Source of the DNA: Capitella teleta
Lineage: Eukaryota > Annelida > Polychaeta > Capitellidae
Assembly: GCA_000328365.1 (NCBI GenBank)
Contig: KB308542.1
Span: forward strand, 96,779-160,778
Direction: 5' to 3'
DNA length: 64,000 nucleotides
The notes beneath the pieces were generated by a model that worked only from the letters and a program-made list of their open reading frames with translations, made no database searches and was not told the DNA's origin. The translations under genes were made by a program, and so were the position numbers. This document shows positions 24,405 through 37,500 of this stretch, piece after piece (positions within the stretch are counted from its first letter, which is position 1; each line of letters begins with the position of its first letter).

Positions 24405-24657
24405 CGTCACAATTCACACCTGAAACAGTCAAGGTCATGACGTATGAAGCCAGTGAAGGAAACAGCTCTGCTGGCTGATTACAATAACACAGCATTCACA
24501 ACATGGAAAGTTGTATTGAGACATTGCAAAAATTGAAATATCATATTGGTTTTATATACGTTTATACTGAAGATGGCGAGTTAAAATAGACGACTGGCGC
24601 CCGGCTCTGATTATGGGAGGCTGGAAAACCGAAGCAGAACTTCATTATTTATTTATG

Positions 24658-25176
24658 NNNNNNNNNNNNNNNNNNNNNNNNNNNNNNNNNNNNNNNNNNN
24701 NNNNNNNNNNNNNNNNNNNNNNNNNNNNNNNNNNNNNNNNNNNNNNNNNNNNNNNNNNNNNNNNNNNNNNNNNNNNNNNNNNNNNNNNNNNNNNNNNNNN
24801 NNNNNNNNNNNNNNNNNNNNNNNNNNNNNNNNNNNNNNNNNNNNNNNNNNNNNNNNNNNNNNNNNNNNNNNNNNNNNNNNNNNNNNNNNNNNNNNNNNNN
24901 NNNNNNNNNNNNNNNNNNNNNNNNNNNNNNNNNNNNNNNNNNNNNNNNNNNNNNNNNNNNNNNNNNNNNNNNNNNNNNNNNNNNNNNNNNNNNNNNNNNN
25001 NNNNNNNNNNNNNNNNNNNNNNNNNNNNNNNNNNNNNNNNNNNNNNNNNNNNNNNNNNNNNNNNNNNNNNNNNNNNNNNNNNNNNNNNNNNNNNNNNNNN
25101 NNNNNNNNNNNNNNNNNNNNNNNNNNNNNNNNNNNNNNNNNNNNNNNNNNNNNNNNNNNNNNNNNNNNNNNNNNNN
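24658..25176. other. Assembly gap (519 N)
   Basis: Run of N. Confidence 1.
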
Positions 25177-25232
25177 ACTAAAAAAAGTTAAAAAGCGAAC
25201 CTGATGGATACATATATCTTCAAGGATGTATT

Positions 25233-25873
25233 CTATTTTTCTCGAGTCAAGAGGGGGGACTGAAAATTACTATCTATGAAGCTAGCTTTAACTGCTGCTT
25301 CAGGATCAGAGGGCAAAGTAGAGCATGATTTATTTAAATTGAGGGATGTGATGCTGCTATTGTCTGACAGGAGGATGCTAGTGACAGAATTAACAGTGGC
25401 GTTTCTGCTATGACGCATTGTACAATGCATACGATGAAATCTATTTAACAGTTGAACTTTCAGAGGAGCAGTGCCTATTAATGGGGGTAACAAATTGCGA
25501 TGAGTTCTCAACGGAAGGTTCAGAAGAAAGCGAATCCCTCTGTTATATTTCACACATATATTATCAATGCACGACTGACTCAGATTTCATGCCTGCGAAC
25601 CATAGAACGTCATACAATAGGCTTTAAACAACTTAATTATAACATCTAAACGAACACCTCTAAAATCGGCTTTTAATGAATTGACGTGAAAAAAAAAAAA
25701 AAAAAAAAATCACTGATCTTGCGAGTACTTTCTGGTCCTTCGTCAAGATCAAAAGAAACAATATTGCCTAAATGCTTCACCTGCTTTACACATTTAACTT
25801 TCTTTTCACAAAGAGTGATATTGGACACACTGTGAGTATTGAGTATTTGATTTCTATCGCAAAATAATAGCAT
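25233..25873 (-). mobile_element. LINE fragment, post-RT part of the ORF
   Basis: Minus-strand pieces VKQVKHLGNIVSFDLDEGPE (25873-25690) and YNRGIRFLLNLPLRTHRNLL (25553 onward) are the thumb and C-terminal linker of a non-LTR polymerase. They probably belong to the same family as 8.7-9.8 kb, which lacks this part. A 20 bp A-tract (25689-25708) separates the pieces. Confidence 0.65.
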
Positions 25874-27476
25874 AACAAGATAAGGGATCGGTTATGCTGA
25901 GGCACAGTTCTATGAGAGGCCACCACCTCTATTAAATTACATGTACACTCGTGCAGCTCTATAGCACGTAGAGCAGAAGTAATGATTATATAACGAGATC
26001 ATTTCCTATTCCATTTGCAGTTGGCTTCATTTACTGATGATGAGATGGGTGCAAAGAGATAATGTGAAGGTGCAACCAACTCATCTACTGTACCATTCTC
26101 ATACAGGTGTTCTGTTTATGAGAATATTCAGGTCACATTCTGTCAATAGTCAAGATGGGCACCTGTCATGTTTAAACCTCGAGACGTATGCGAAAGATAA
26201 AACCTTTCAGAAGGGGAGGCAATTATATATGATTGATAATTATTGTAATAATCAAATTCATATTCAGGTACCATTTTATCAACAAACGTCAGTCAAACTC
26301 ATCTAGAAATCTGTATTTTTCAAAGCCTGTAAATTGTCAATGAATACTTTCATCAAATAATTGTTAATTATTATGTTTCTTTCATTATGATTCATTTGAC
26401 ATATGTTATAATTAATTCATTACATGGATTCTCTTACTTTAAGGTCACAATTATTTTCTTTTTCGTTTTTCATATGTTCATTTTGGTTATTTGTTTCAGT
26501 TCTTTTTTTCCCTTTATCCTGTTTGTGCGTGTGTGTGATTTTTTCTCTTCTTTTTCTTTCTCTTTCAGGTGGCTGGCGTGCTAGCGACCAAAAGGTCATT
26601 ACGCCAGTCACCTAAGTTACCTATTTACCGTTTATTCTTTTCTTTGCCTTTTTACCACTGCCATATCCTTAAACCTCATCCTAAATAATGCTACCCATTA
26701 CTTATTTGCCACCAAAGGTTAATTATTCATTACCTTAACATCTATCCAGTCTTCTCAACATACACCCTCTTCCCTCATTTTAAGTTTCAACCAGATACCC
26801 CCCTCCAACCCACAACTTGCTTCAAAGGTCCCAAACTTCCTTGTCCCCACGTTTCGAGAAATAACCCGTGATTTCATTTCTTTCCAGTCGTGTTCCGCTT
26901 TCATTATTTTCCTCTCAAATTATTCGTCAAACACTGCGACAATAAACTCAAAGTTGATCAGTCACAATCAACAGAATCCCGATTGAGTAAACTACTCACA
27001 ATATCCTCAGCTCACAAACAACAAATCCCAGCAAATCCAGTATATGTATATCCACCCAAGCACACTCTTCTGAAAATAATACGTATATCCCTGTACTATA
27101 AAAGCATCTACAAAATGTGGTATGTGATTCTGGGTGTGTATCTCTTATAATCAGTCATGTGTAACAGACCAGAACTACACATGTGCTCTGCTGAAGGCGG
27201 CGCTTTATTGCAATCAAATGTTCACCTCACTAAGTTCACAGTGGAACTCAGTTACGGGGACATTCTACTCATTATATACATTCGGATCCCTTGTACATCC
27301 CTGCATTTACATATTGATTTCTTTATCATCTATTATAATATACAAAGATTGATTAATTCATTTATTGATCACCTTGAATGTTTGCCGCGCAAGGGAATTA
27401 ATCAAGAGACGGCTAAAGAATTTATTACTTAGAACTGTTGCTCGGTGTTCCATGGGGTGAGCCTTGTCATCGTGCG
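25874..27476. other. Intergenic with a pyrimidine-skewed stretch
   Basis: About 26440-26900 is strongly C+T-rich on the plus strand and contains a stable hairpin. No ORF with family identity. Confidence 0.4.
26568..26612. other. Strong hairpin
   Basis: GGTGGCTGGCGT (26568-26579) pairs with ACGCCAGTCACC (26601-26612) at 11 of 12 positions, and an inner GACC/GGTC stem (26586-26597) closes an AAAA loop. Confidence 0.7.
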
Positions 27477-27498
27477 TGACGTCATAGCTCTGACGTCA
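27477..27498. promoter_or_regulatory. Two full CRE sites (TGACGTCA) 14 bp apart
   Basis: Perfect palindromic CREB/ATF sites at 27477-27484 and 27491-27498. No gene start could be tied to them. Confidence 0.45.
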
Positions 27499-28469
27499 CA
27501 CATGTTGATAAGGAGAGTATACCTTCGGTCGACCTAGATTGGCGGCCGCATTGGCCTCCTATTCTGAGGTTGGAGGTTCAATATTTTTTCTCTTGCTATT
27601 CAACGCAAATTACATCATCATAATAGATGCGCTTTAAGGTCACGTGTCAAGAGAAAACCCTCTCAACCTTCTAGACATTCTAGACATCACGCGGCAATCC
27701 ATCCATTCATGTTGATCAGAGCCTCGATCCCCACAAGTTCTGCTTTTTGAGCAGAAACAGTATGAGCCTTGATAAGGACTAAACGTGTGCTTCGGAAGTC
27801 CTGTCATGTTAGACGGAGATCCGAAAGATAGACAAATATACATGGAACTCCGGATTGATGTCACATGCGATGTACACGGATCGTGAAACAACACGAGATA
27901 ATATATTATTGCCGTGATGAATTCCCGCCTTCCATCGCACATCCAGCCATTGAGAAAGTGGTCGTCTCTTTGTAAAGAAATATTGTGTCGATGTGGAGAA
28001 TTCACCAGGAAACTCGGATCATCTCAAGGTGACCTGTGACCGAAGATGTGCGTAGAATGAAGTAATTTATAAATTTCTTTATCACCAAACCTACCACCAG
28101 TAAGACATTTTTATGCATCAATTTATCATAAATTATATTTGGCTTCTTCCTTTCATTTATTTCATTTATTGCATGCTCCAGATTGTCTTTATCCACGATA
28201 GAAGTTATTAGCCTAATACTGCATAGTTCCACAAAATGTAACGGACGATCATCCTGAATGCTCAGTTACATAACAATCTGGTTGGTTCGCTGTGTGAAAC
28301 CAAGAAGTGCCATGCAGTGCTCAGACTCTAGAAGACTCAGCGTTATGATTCGTGTTTCAGAAGAGACACAAAAAAGTACATGTAACTAAAAGTAAAACAA
28401 ATCTATTATAATCATAAGGGAAAAGTAAAAACTCGAAAGGAAAGCTCTCCTGGTTACCATAGCAACATT
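27499..28469. other. Intergenic with an unassigned ORF
   Basis: Minus-strand ORF 27640-28005 (121 codons, ten cysteines, no signal peptide) is unrecognised and may be chance. Confidence 0.25.
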
Positions 28470-31020
28470 AAGCTTAACACTCGCTCATCTAACGGTCAAG
28501 GGACTTCCCTCGATCTTTTATTTTGTAATGATTCAACTTTATTGTGCAATATTTCTCACCCTGATGATGAATTTAATTTCGACGAGCATCATAGAATTTT
28601 ACTGTTCAATATGTTATTACACATTCCTTTACTTCATCGTCAACCTAGGCGTATTTTCAACTACAAGAGAGCTGATCTCACTTCATTATGTGAACATCTT
28701 AATAACGTTTATTAAAATCTGGATTTTAGAAATGTTGATAATTTATGGCTTTCATTTTTTAATTAAGTTGATGATATTTTACATTCATGTATTCCGATTG
28801 TTACTGTGAAAGATTCTCATGACCTAGTATGGTTTGATTCAGAAGCTAGGAACTTAGTGAAGAGAAAGAGAACTATGTATTGAAAGGCCAAGCGAAATAA
28901 CACTGATCGTCTGTGGCGTAGATACAAAGATTTTAACAATTCTGTTAAAACTGTTCTTAAAAACAAACACAAAAATTTTATTAGTTCACTTGGCAATGTA
29001 TGTACTCAAAACCCTAAACGATTCTGGTCCTTCTTCCGATCAAAAACTAAAAATCCTATCCTTCCAATGAACGTTAATAATGGTACTGATAATGTTCAAA
29101 TCCCAGAAGGAAAAGCGCGTATTTTTACTGATTTTTTTTCTTCCGTTTTCACAAATCCTTTCTTAACATTGCCTTATTCCATTATTACTCTCATCGTTCA
29201 TGCTTTTCCTACTCCTACGTTTAATGTAAATGATGTTAATTCTGTGTTAAAAACTCTCAATGTTAATAAGGCATGTCCACCATCAGATATTTTACCGTTC
29301 ATTTTTAAGAACTGCCGTTCTTCTTTAACACCTCACCTGACTTTAACTTTTAATCAGAGTATTTCAACTGGAACGGATCCGATTCAACGGAAAAAGGCCA
29401 ACGTTGTACCTATTTTTAAGAAAGGCGATCGGTCTAATGTTACAAATTATAAGCCTGTATCATTATTACCCTGTGCATCAAAGGTTATGGAACGATGTTA
29501 GTTCAACTATTTATACCCATTTATTGCACCCTTTTTACATGACATGCAACATGGTTTTACAAAACATCGTTTTTGTACAACTCAACTCTTGAAATGTTAT
29601 CATTCCATTGGTCGTACTCTATATGAAAGTGGTAAAATTGATGTAATTTATTAAGATTTTAGCAAGGCTTTTGACTCTGTTCCACATTATTATCTTCTTT
29701 TTAAATTGGAAACATTTTATGGAATTTCTGGCGTTGTTTTAAATTGGTTCCGAAATTATTTATCAGACAGAGTCCAGCGTGTTGTGATCGAAGGAGAAGA
29801 ATCAGCTTGGGCCCATGTCACTTCAGGTGTCCCACAAGGCTCCATTTTAGGTCCTCTTCTTTTCCTTCTTTTCATTAATGATATGCCCAGAGCTGTTGTA
29901 TCTTCATTTATTGCGTTGTTTGCAGATGATTCTAAAGTTTATATGTTCATCAATTCTCATCAAGATTGTGAACTTTTACAGAAAGATTTAAACGGACTTT
30001 TAAATTGGAGCAAAACCTGGGGCATGCTTTTCAATCCTTCTAAATGTAAACATTTATCGATCACTCGATCTCACACTCCTGTCAATTTTAATTACAATCT
30101 CGATGGAGTTATTTTAGAGCGTGTTGGACAGTTTAAAGATTTAGGTGTTGTTTTTAATCACAATCTTTCTTTTACCTCACATATTGATTCACTCATCGCT
30201 AAATGTAATCGTGTCTGTGGCTTGATAAAGCCCTCAGTCGGCTATCATGCTCCACAGAAAGTTAAGCTCCAACCTTTTAAATCTCTTGCACACCCCATTT
30301 TAGAATACAGCTATCAAGTAAGTATGGTCACCCTCAACAAAGAGAGATATTCACTCAATCGAATCTGTTCAGAGGTCAATGACCAAATATATTTGTAATG
30401 ATTTTAACGAAATGTGTCATTCTAGTCGCTTAAAAGAACTTCATATTATACCTTTATATCTTATCGGAGAGAATTTATTGATCTTATGTTTATTTTTAAA
30501 TATTTTAAAGGTCATATTAATGTTGATTTCAGCGATGAAATCAAATTTTTAGACAACACGCGTATTCTTAGATCCTCTAACAATGGTTTGCTTCTATTTG
30601 AACATAATGTAAGAACTGAGACTTTTAAATCATCTTTCTTTTTTTTAACCGTGTTTGTCACTTATGGGATATTTTACCTGTCAATATTAGAGACTCACCT
30701 ACTATTTCTATTTTTAAACACCATTTACTTAATTTTTATTTTTATAAATTGGATCATCATTTGAATGTTTTTAACTCTTGCACCATGACGTCATTTTGTA
30801 GATGTTCTGGTTTTTACCATTTCACTTGGTCGTTTTTAATTCACATGACATTACTATTTTTACTTCTTTATCACTTTTATTTATTCTCATTATAATTACT
30901 TTTAACAAATTTACTTTTTGATGTGAAAAATTTTGTGTGGGTCATGCCTTGTATTAGTCACTGTTGTCGTTTTTACGGTATGTATATTTTACTAAATAAA
31001 TTAATTTATTAATTAATTAA
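28470..31020 (+). mobile_element. Jockey/CR1-type LINE, 5'-truncated and decayed
   Basis: It begins with the end of an endonuclease domain (about 28475-28610), then a linker (RFWSFFRSKTKNPIL, about 29020). Reverse transcriptase follows: IFKKGDRSNVTNYKPVSLLP, DFSKAFDSVP, GVPQGSILGPLLFLLFINDM, ALFADDSKVYM, WGMLFNPSKCKHLSITRS and FKDLGVVFNHNLSF. The FADD active site is intact. Several stops and frameshifts interrupt the ORF before 29.7 kb, and the last 230 codons of RT read openly. The AT-rich 3' UTR ends near 31020. A second partial copy is at 57.45-57.96 kb, and a 3' tail copy is inside the receptor gene. Confidence 0.88.
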
Positions 31021-31106
31021 TTAAGTTAATGAATGAAAATTTTAGGATTTTGATGTGAAACACCTTATTACTTATAAATTGGATTACGGTACCAATAATT
31101 TAAAAA

Positions 31107-31139
<33 letters not shown>

Positions 31140-31384
31140 TAAAAATGGCTCCGATGACTGAGGAATATAATAACATTTCCCATATGGGGCCTGCAGGATG
31201 CAGATTGAAATCGCGAAAAAGGAAAAACAGCCCAAGAAAGTCAGCATTACTTGGCTTCCTCGATTGCCTCTTATTTCTAGGCTCTTTAGCATATAAATGT
31301 ACGCCCACAGAAAAGATCGATGCATACTATCACCATAGCAACCATGCAATAACAAGTAACACCAAATGCCAGATTCAATTATAT

Positions 31385-31390
31385 TTTATT
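31385..31390 (-). terminator. Probable polyadenylation signal of the receptor gene
   Basis: AATAAA on the minus strand, 228 bp after the receptor stop codon. Confidence 0.45.
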
Positions 31391-31617
31391 GAGCATTTTT
31401 AGTGAGTATCTCCAGAACATTACGTTGATAGAAATGTTACACACTTATTTGTGTCACGCATGTTAGCCGAAATAACAGAGGCAACTTTCGTATAAAAATA
31501 AATATCATAGCTGCTTCATCATCAACACACAATATATCTCGATAAAAAAAACATTTTAATGACAATTTACATAAAATCAGTATGTACATCAAAAAGTGAG
31601 TTCAGGTAAAAGACACA

Positions 31618-34526
31618 TCAGTGGTGGGCGAGACTGATTCCAACCATGATCACAGAAATAGTGAGCAGAAAGAAGAGAAGGCGGTCAAGGATAGCGGCCA
31701 ACTGTCGCCACTCAGCGGTCGTGGTCAGGCGAGAATAGCTCTTCATCATGTTATCATGGTCGTTAGGATCACTATCCAGAGAGACATCCGCCTGGAGCTC
31801 CAGGACTCTGTGCATGGGTCTCTCTGCCTCTTCCACCGGGATGTAGTCATCGCGACGGATACACATGAGACGACCTAAAACGCCCAGGAAAACCTGGCAA
31901 AGACCAAGGTTCGGTGAGAAATCGGTTAAAGTGCATCTTTTACTTGAAATTACATGTTTTGAGTTTGCTCTTAAACTGCACTTCTATGATAAGCACTATT
32001 TTTCCTATCTAGCCTGCATGCCAGTACGCTCAATCGAAAGCACTGACGGCCAGATAACGGGGAGGGTTACCCCCTTCTGTGAGGCCACCGCACCATGCCA
32101 GCAACACACTCAAACATGAGCTGACTTTCCTTACATGATGACCAAATACACCCGGTTACGTGGCATCACACTCACCGAGCGAATGACGCCAGGAACTGGT
32201 TTGCTATGTTGACTTTTGCTCCACAGATTCGCATTGATCGCGGAGAAGACGACAGCCATTGCTCCGAGCACCAAATTAGTGATGAGGTACGCACCTGTAA
32301 TGAACACACGATTAAAACCGGTAGCTATATACTGGGCCAGTACTCACTAATGTTGGGCATGTTAGGAAAACCACTTGGAATAAACTGTTCCAATTGATTG
32401 AATAACAGTATGTGTCCAAGAATAAGACCAACGCCTGAATATTAATCATGCATATGATTATTAGAGTATTTTATGCGCATAAATTAAATTTGATTAGATG
32501 TCATAGAAAACGGCAGCGTGCTCTCACCGAACATCATTTTATCGCCAGTGCCATGCGGAAGGATGAATATGAACGGAGTGAGTAAGCAGACGACGATTGC
32601 GGGAGCTAGGTAGAGGTGGGTGGAGTAGGCAGAACGCCTCTTCAGCTCCAAGTTGAATTCAATGTCCGGATACAGCTCTGGGCAGCAGTCATACTTGCGG
32701 ACGCTACGAACATGCTGAGCGTGAACCAGTTCGAATTCACTGTGCTCTTTGAACACCCCGAGGTCTAAATTATTGTACTCGTTGAAGGCAGTGAGGTTCA
32801 GCTGAAAAAGAAAAAGAAAAAAAGTATAGTGTGGAATATTAACCATAACGAGGCGTATGGATGAAACAGTCATAACGCACTGATCATCATAACGCACCTT
32901 GCTCTGGTCGTACGTCCAGGAACCGAAGCGTAACGTGCATTTTTGTGTATCGAACGGGAAATTCGAGAGATCCATGGAGCATCGATTTCTCAGACGCAGT
33001 TGAGGAATCCACATCACCATTCCGGTGCTGTACACCACCGGAAGTGCGTCGTACGAATAAGAAAAATCCCCGTCCAAGCTGTGGAGAAAAAAAATAAAAA
33101 ATCATAACGCACTTCTGAAATCACGTAATCCCCCCACCTGTTGTATAGGTGGATGTCTGGCGACCAAATCTCCGTGATTGGCAGTCGTAATGATAAGACA
33201 CCCGCGTAATCCTTAGGGCTCCATGCTAACTGCAGATCCATCCAACTCTGAATAAATAACGCCGTTAAATGTATCTATTCATGCAATCCGGTTGATTGGT
33301 ACAAATGCAGTTATACTCATTATAAATAATTATAAATAGCCTCATATGTAATCGTATGTCTCTGTTTCGGAGCCATAGATCCAGAGTCATGATTATCTTA
33401 CTTTGAGAGGCAAATTACATTGACATTTTGATTTCAATTTCTAGAAAAGCATTTTGTTTGTTTTGCATATAAGTTAACAGGGATGTTATTGTTCGTTGTC
33501 GTTTTTGTTAAAGTTGAATTTATGTGATGACGCCAAGACATTGTTGACAACCATGATTTTTTAAATTTGTGTTGACAACATTGCTTTTGGGTTAGATTTC
33601 CAACCAAAAAGCTTTCCATGTTAATGGACTCTATATGTACTGCGTTCATTTTTTATGGTATACTCACCATCCTCAGCCACGCGTGTAGCGTGAGTACCTG
33701 CGAAGTCTCATCCTGCAAAAATACGAGGAAAAATATATAATGCAAGACATATCTAATGAAACTCGTGCAAATCATGTCTAAAGGTCGCGGCTTTTTCGCA
33801 CTGAATATCATTTTTTAACACACCCTCAAGTAGACCCCGAAGTCGCCAAGCCGTGAAAATATGGCCGACTGAAGCATCAATTCGGCGGCTAGCCGGCTAA
33901 GCCGATCTTTCTTCACGGCGACGGCTGAGTAAAAATTACAGCTCAAGCCGGCTCAGAGCAAGCATGATTTTTCTCTTTCCCGAATGCAGAAATCAATCAA
34001 ATTAGCGCTATCAAAACATATAATATATGTTTTATATTATATATATTTATCATTATATATATGAGTATATTATACTCGATCAGCGCCAAAGGGCAAGGCA
34101 ACAGCACACACCCTTCCAAAACCATTTAATAAAGTTCTGTTACTTTAAAACTTATGAGGAATTAAATTGATTATAAATAAACATGTAAGTTAATCATGTT
34201 ATGAAATTGTCTTATAATCCTATATAGCTACCGATTTGTTTGAAGGACATTATAGTCAAGAATTCATAATGCCCCTTTCCTCCCTATATTAGTTGACAGT
34301 TGTATTTGACAGTAGTTCATTTATATCAAATACATTCCGAGTAAAAAATAGTATGGAAAATAACAGATATTTAGATACGAGAACCAAATGATCGTACCTA
34401 ATTATATTACAGCATCTACATCGGTATGCCTAATATTTGTCGACAAGTATAGTCGAGGAAAAATTATATCTGCGCTATCAGAAATCAGCATCAAATAAAA
34501 GTTTATGAAACCTTCTTTGACGAGAC

Positions 34527-34558
<32 letters not shown>

Positions 34559-37500
34559 CATTGAAATGAATGATAAACTGAATATACAGGGAGTTTTAAA
34601 AGTATATTCACGAGTAATTGAGATTATTCAACCTTGCACACTTACGTACGTTGATCTTCTGTGACCTTGCGTAAAGTTTTACAAAAATGCCATTTTCTAT
34701 GAAAATGCGCGCTGTATCTCAAAATAATTACCGTTTATAGTTGGAGTAGTCTTTTGTCTTGACAATTATGTCCCTTTAATTTTGGTTGTTTTAATTACGA
34801 AATTACGATTCAGCGTCGTAAATCGTTTAAATTTTCATTCACGATGTTCGCGATCAGACACATTCATCTCACTCGATGAGCGTTGTTTATCTTACTTTAA
34901 ATCGCATAAGATATCGTCATAAGATATTCAGGATATTTTTAACGAATAAGCATTGACGAAATGTTGTGCAAAACTTTGTTTACAATAACAATGCATGATC
35001 GCTTAAGGATTTTTGACGAGCTTGCGAGATGCCCTTAAACTTAACATATTTTAACATTATTAAATGTTAACATTATTAACTGTTCAATTTGATTCAATTA
35101 TGTGTATATTCACTATTACTATGAAGAAACAATGTGTGGAAGTTTTTGTCAGCATCATGAGTTTAGAAAAATCCCACGTTTCTTCCATACATTTCCGTCT
35201 TAACACAAACTGCAAGGACTAGCGTTGAAGCAATGAATTACGGCATATGCATGCTAAATATTTCGTGTAAGAATCCGAATCATTCCTCAGTGAACAAAAT
35301 ACCATGGCAAAGCATTGTTTACATAATAATTAATATTACTATATAATACATACATGTATTGATCGCATTAGCATGCAATGCAAAATTACTTACATATTAA
35401 CAAATAAAGTTTTACACCATAGGCTGCAATGAACAGGCAGAGGGCAGTTCAAATAAATTAAGACCCTCTGTGGTATGTTACTCCTGTGGCTTATTTTGTT
35501 CTCGTGAAAAGATTTGTGAATATTTTCTACATACTAATACAAAGTATAAAAGAAAGGGTTTGATTTGAAGTTTCAGATTTGGTGATAGCGCCATTGTGTA
35601 TGCCGTTTGTAGCCTCCTCTTCTCTGAGCCGAAATAAACGGGATGAGTCCTCATCGTTTTGAAGGTATACAAATTTAATATTCTTCTATATATTTTTATT
35701 CCACAATAGCGTTTGATTATTATATGCAATTTTAAAGATTTTTTTTCATTTGAAGTGGTGGATCTGGGGATGGTGCCTTTGTGTGCGCACATTTGTTCAT
35801 AGCCTCTGATGCTCCCAGCCGAGCGATAAATGCGCACTTTGAGACGGCGTCGTTAATGCAGCATTTCTGGGATATTTGCTATAAAAGAACCCAATAAAGG
35901 GCCTAATTTATTTCATAAGAGGCTACTGCAGCTATAAATGATAATTATATTGGAATACATAGAGCGGTTTTAGAGAAAATAGCCTTTTTTGTAACACATT
36001 ACGTAAGGTAAAAAAATCCCCATTACTTTTTTTTTTTTTTTTTTAATTAAATTCTTGCCATAAAAACGACAACGGTGAATAATAAAAGGCATGGCCCACA
36101 AAAAATTATTCACACCAAAAGTAAATTTGTTAAAAATAATTATAATGAGAATGAATAAAAGTGATAAAAACGTAAAAATAAATAAAACTTGTAAATATAC
36201 TTTTGAAACTCGGTATTCTTTGTACAGACTCGGAAATGAACCTTAAGGAAATGCATATAAAATTTTTTATAGGAAGGCGATTCGTGATCAACAATTAATT
36301 GCTTTAAAGTTTAAAGTATTCTACATTTCTGGCGTCATTTACAAGTACAAAACGCTAATGACGTGATTTTTGTTGTTGATATGAGTCGCATCTGAATTCT
36401 CAACGATTGCCGTTTATTACAAACAATATATTTCATACTATTTTCATGGTGGCGTATATGGACGATGGCGGCCCATGTTCATGGCGGCTAACCATATAGC
36501 CACGGCTGGCTGACGGCTCAGGCCTCCATGGCGGCGGCTGGCGGCTCACGGCGGCGGCTTCGGCATTCGGGGTCTACCCTAAACAAAGATTCTCTATCCT
36601 TAATAGATTATCTCTGACCCTAAAGAGGGACGAGTTCTAATTTCTTTCAAATGATTCGCGGAATCATACTTGTCAGTTTTGCATCAAATTGTGTGTGGTA
36701 TGAGTGCGTTATATAACGCAATAAATAATTATTTTTGTCATCACATTTTTTTTTCTGAAAATAAAAAATGACATTTCCTTTTCTTCAATGAAATTGAGGA
36801 CAGTTTCGTCCCTGGAAGCAAATATACTCAAATTCTCATCTCTTAAAACGCGATAACGTCATTTAACACACATTACTTAATTTAATTTAACTACATTATT
36901 AATATATAACGTCAATTAACTACATTACTTAATCCCTGATTCCTCGTCGTAATTATTCTCAATCAGTTGCGCTCATTTCAAGACGAAATTCGGAATCATC
37001 GCATTTATGATTAAACATGAGCGAATGCCGGAAATGGGCCCGTATTGTGTCTTAAAAATGGAGCACAAATTTCCGATTGGAGGCCTGGTATGGAACACAC
37101 CGCAAATTATGCTACCGTGATCAATGACGAGGAATTCACTAAGTCGGCGTTCCGATCATCCTGGAGGCTATTATTGGCTTCATGGGGTCGAGTTTCCATC
37201 GCCATTGTAACGCCATTCTGACAATTTGGGTGCAAGAAATGCCAAAGTATGTCATATCATAACTGTGTTCATTACAGAAGTTAACACTTGGATGGTCCTT
37301 CTGAAACTATAGATTTTAAGCTCGATCTGTCCCCTAAGATCAAAGCACGGTTTCGTCAATCGAGCCAAGTGTCCATTATGTAAACAAGGATTCCAGCCTT
37401 GGTTACACCTTATAACATTAGCTGCGTGCTAGACAGTATACAGTAGACACATACTTTTGAAAGCTATATAAATAGGGGAAGACATAAATTTAGGGGCGCA

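Noticed and set aside
24613-25191. 192-codon ORF
   Set aside because: It consists almost wholly of N from the assembly gap.
27640-28005. Cysteine-containing minus ORF as an extracellular domain
   Set aside because: Cysteine spacing matches no module I know and no signal or splice sites support it.
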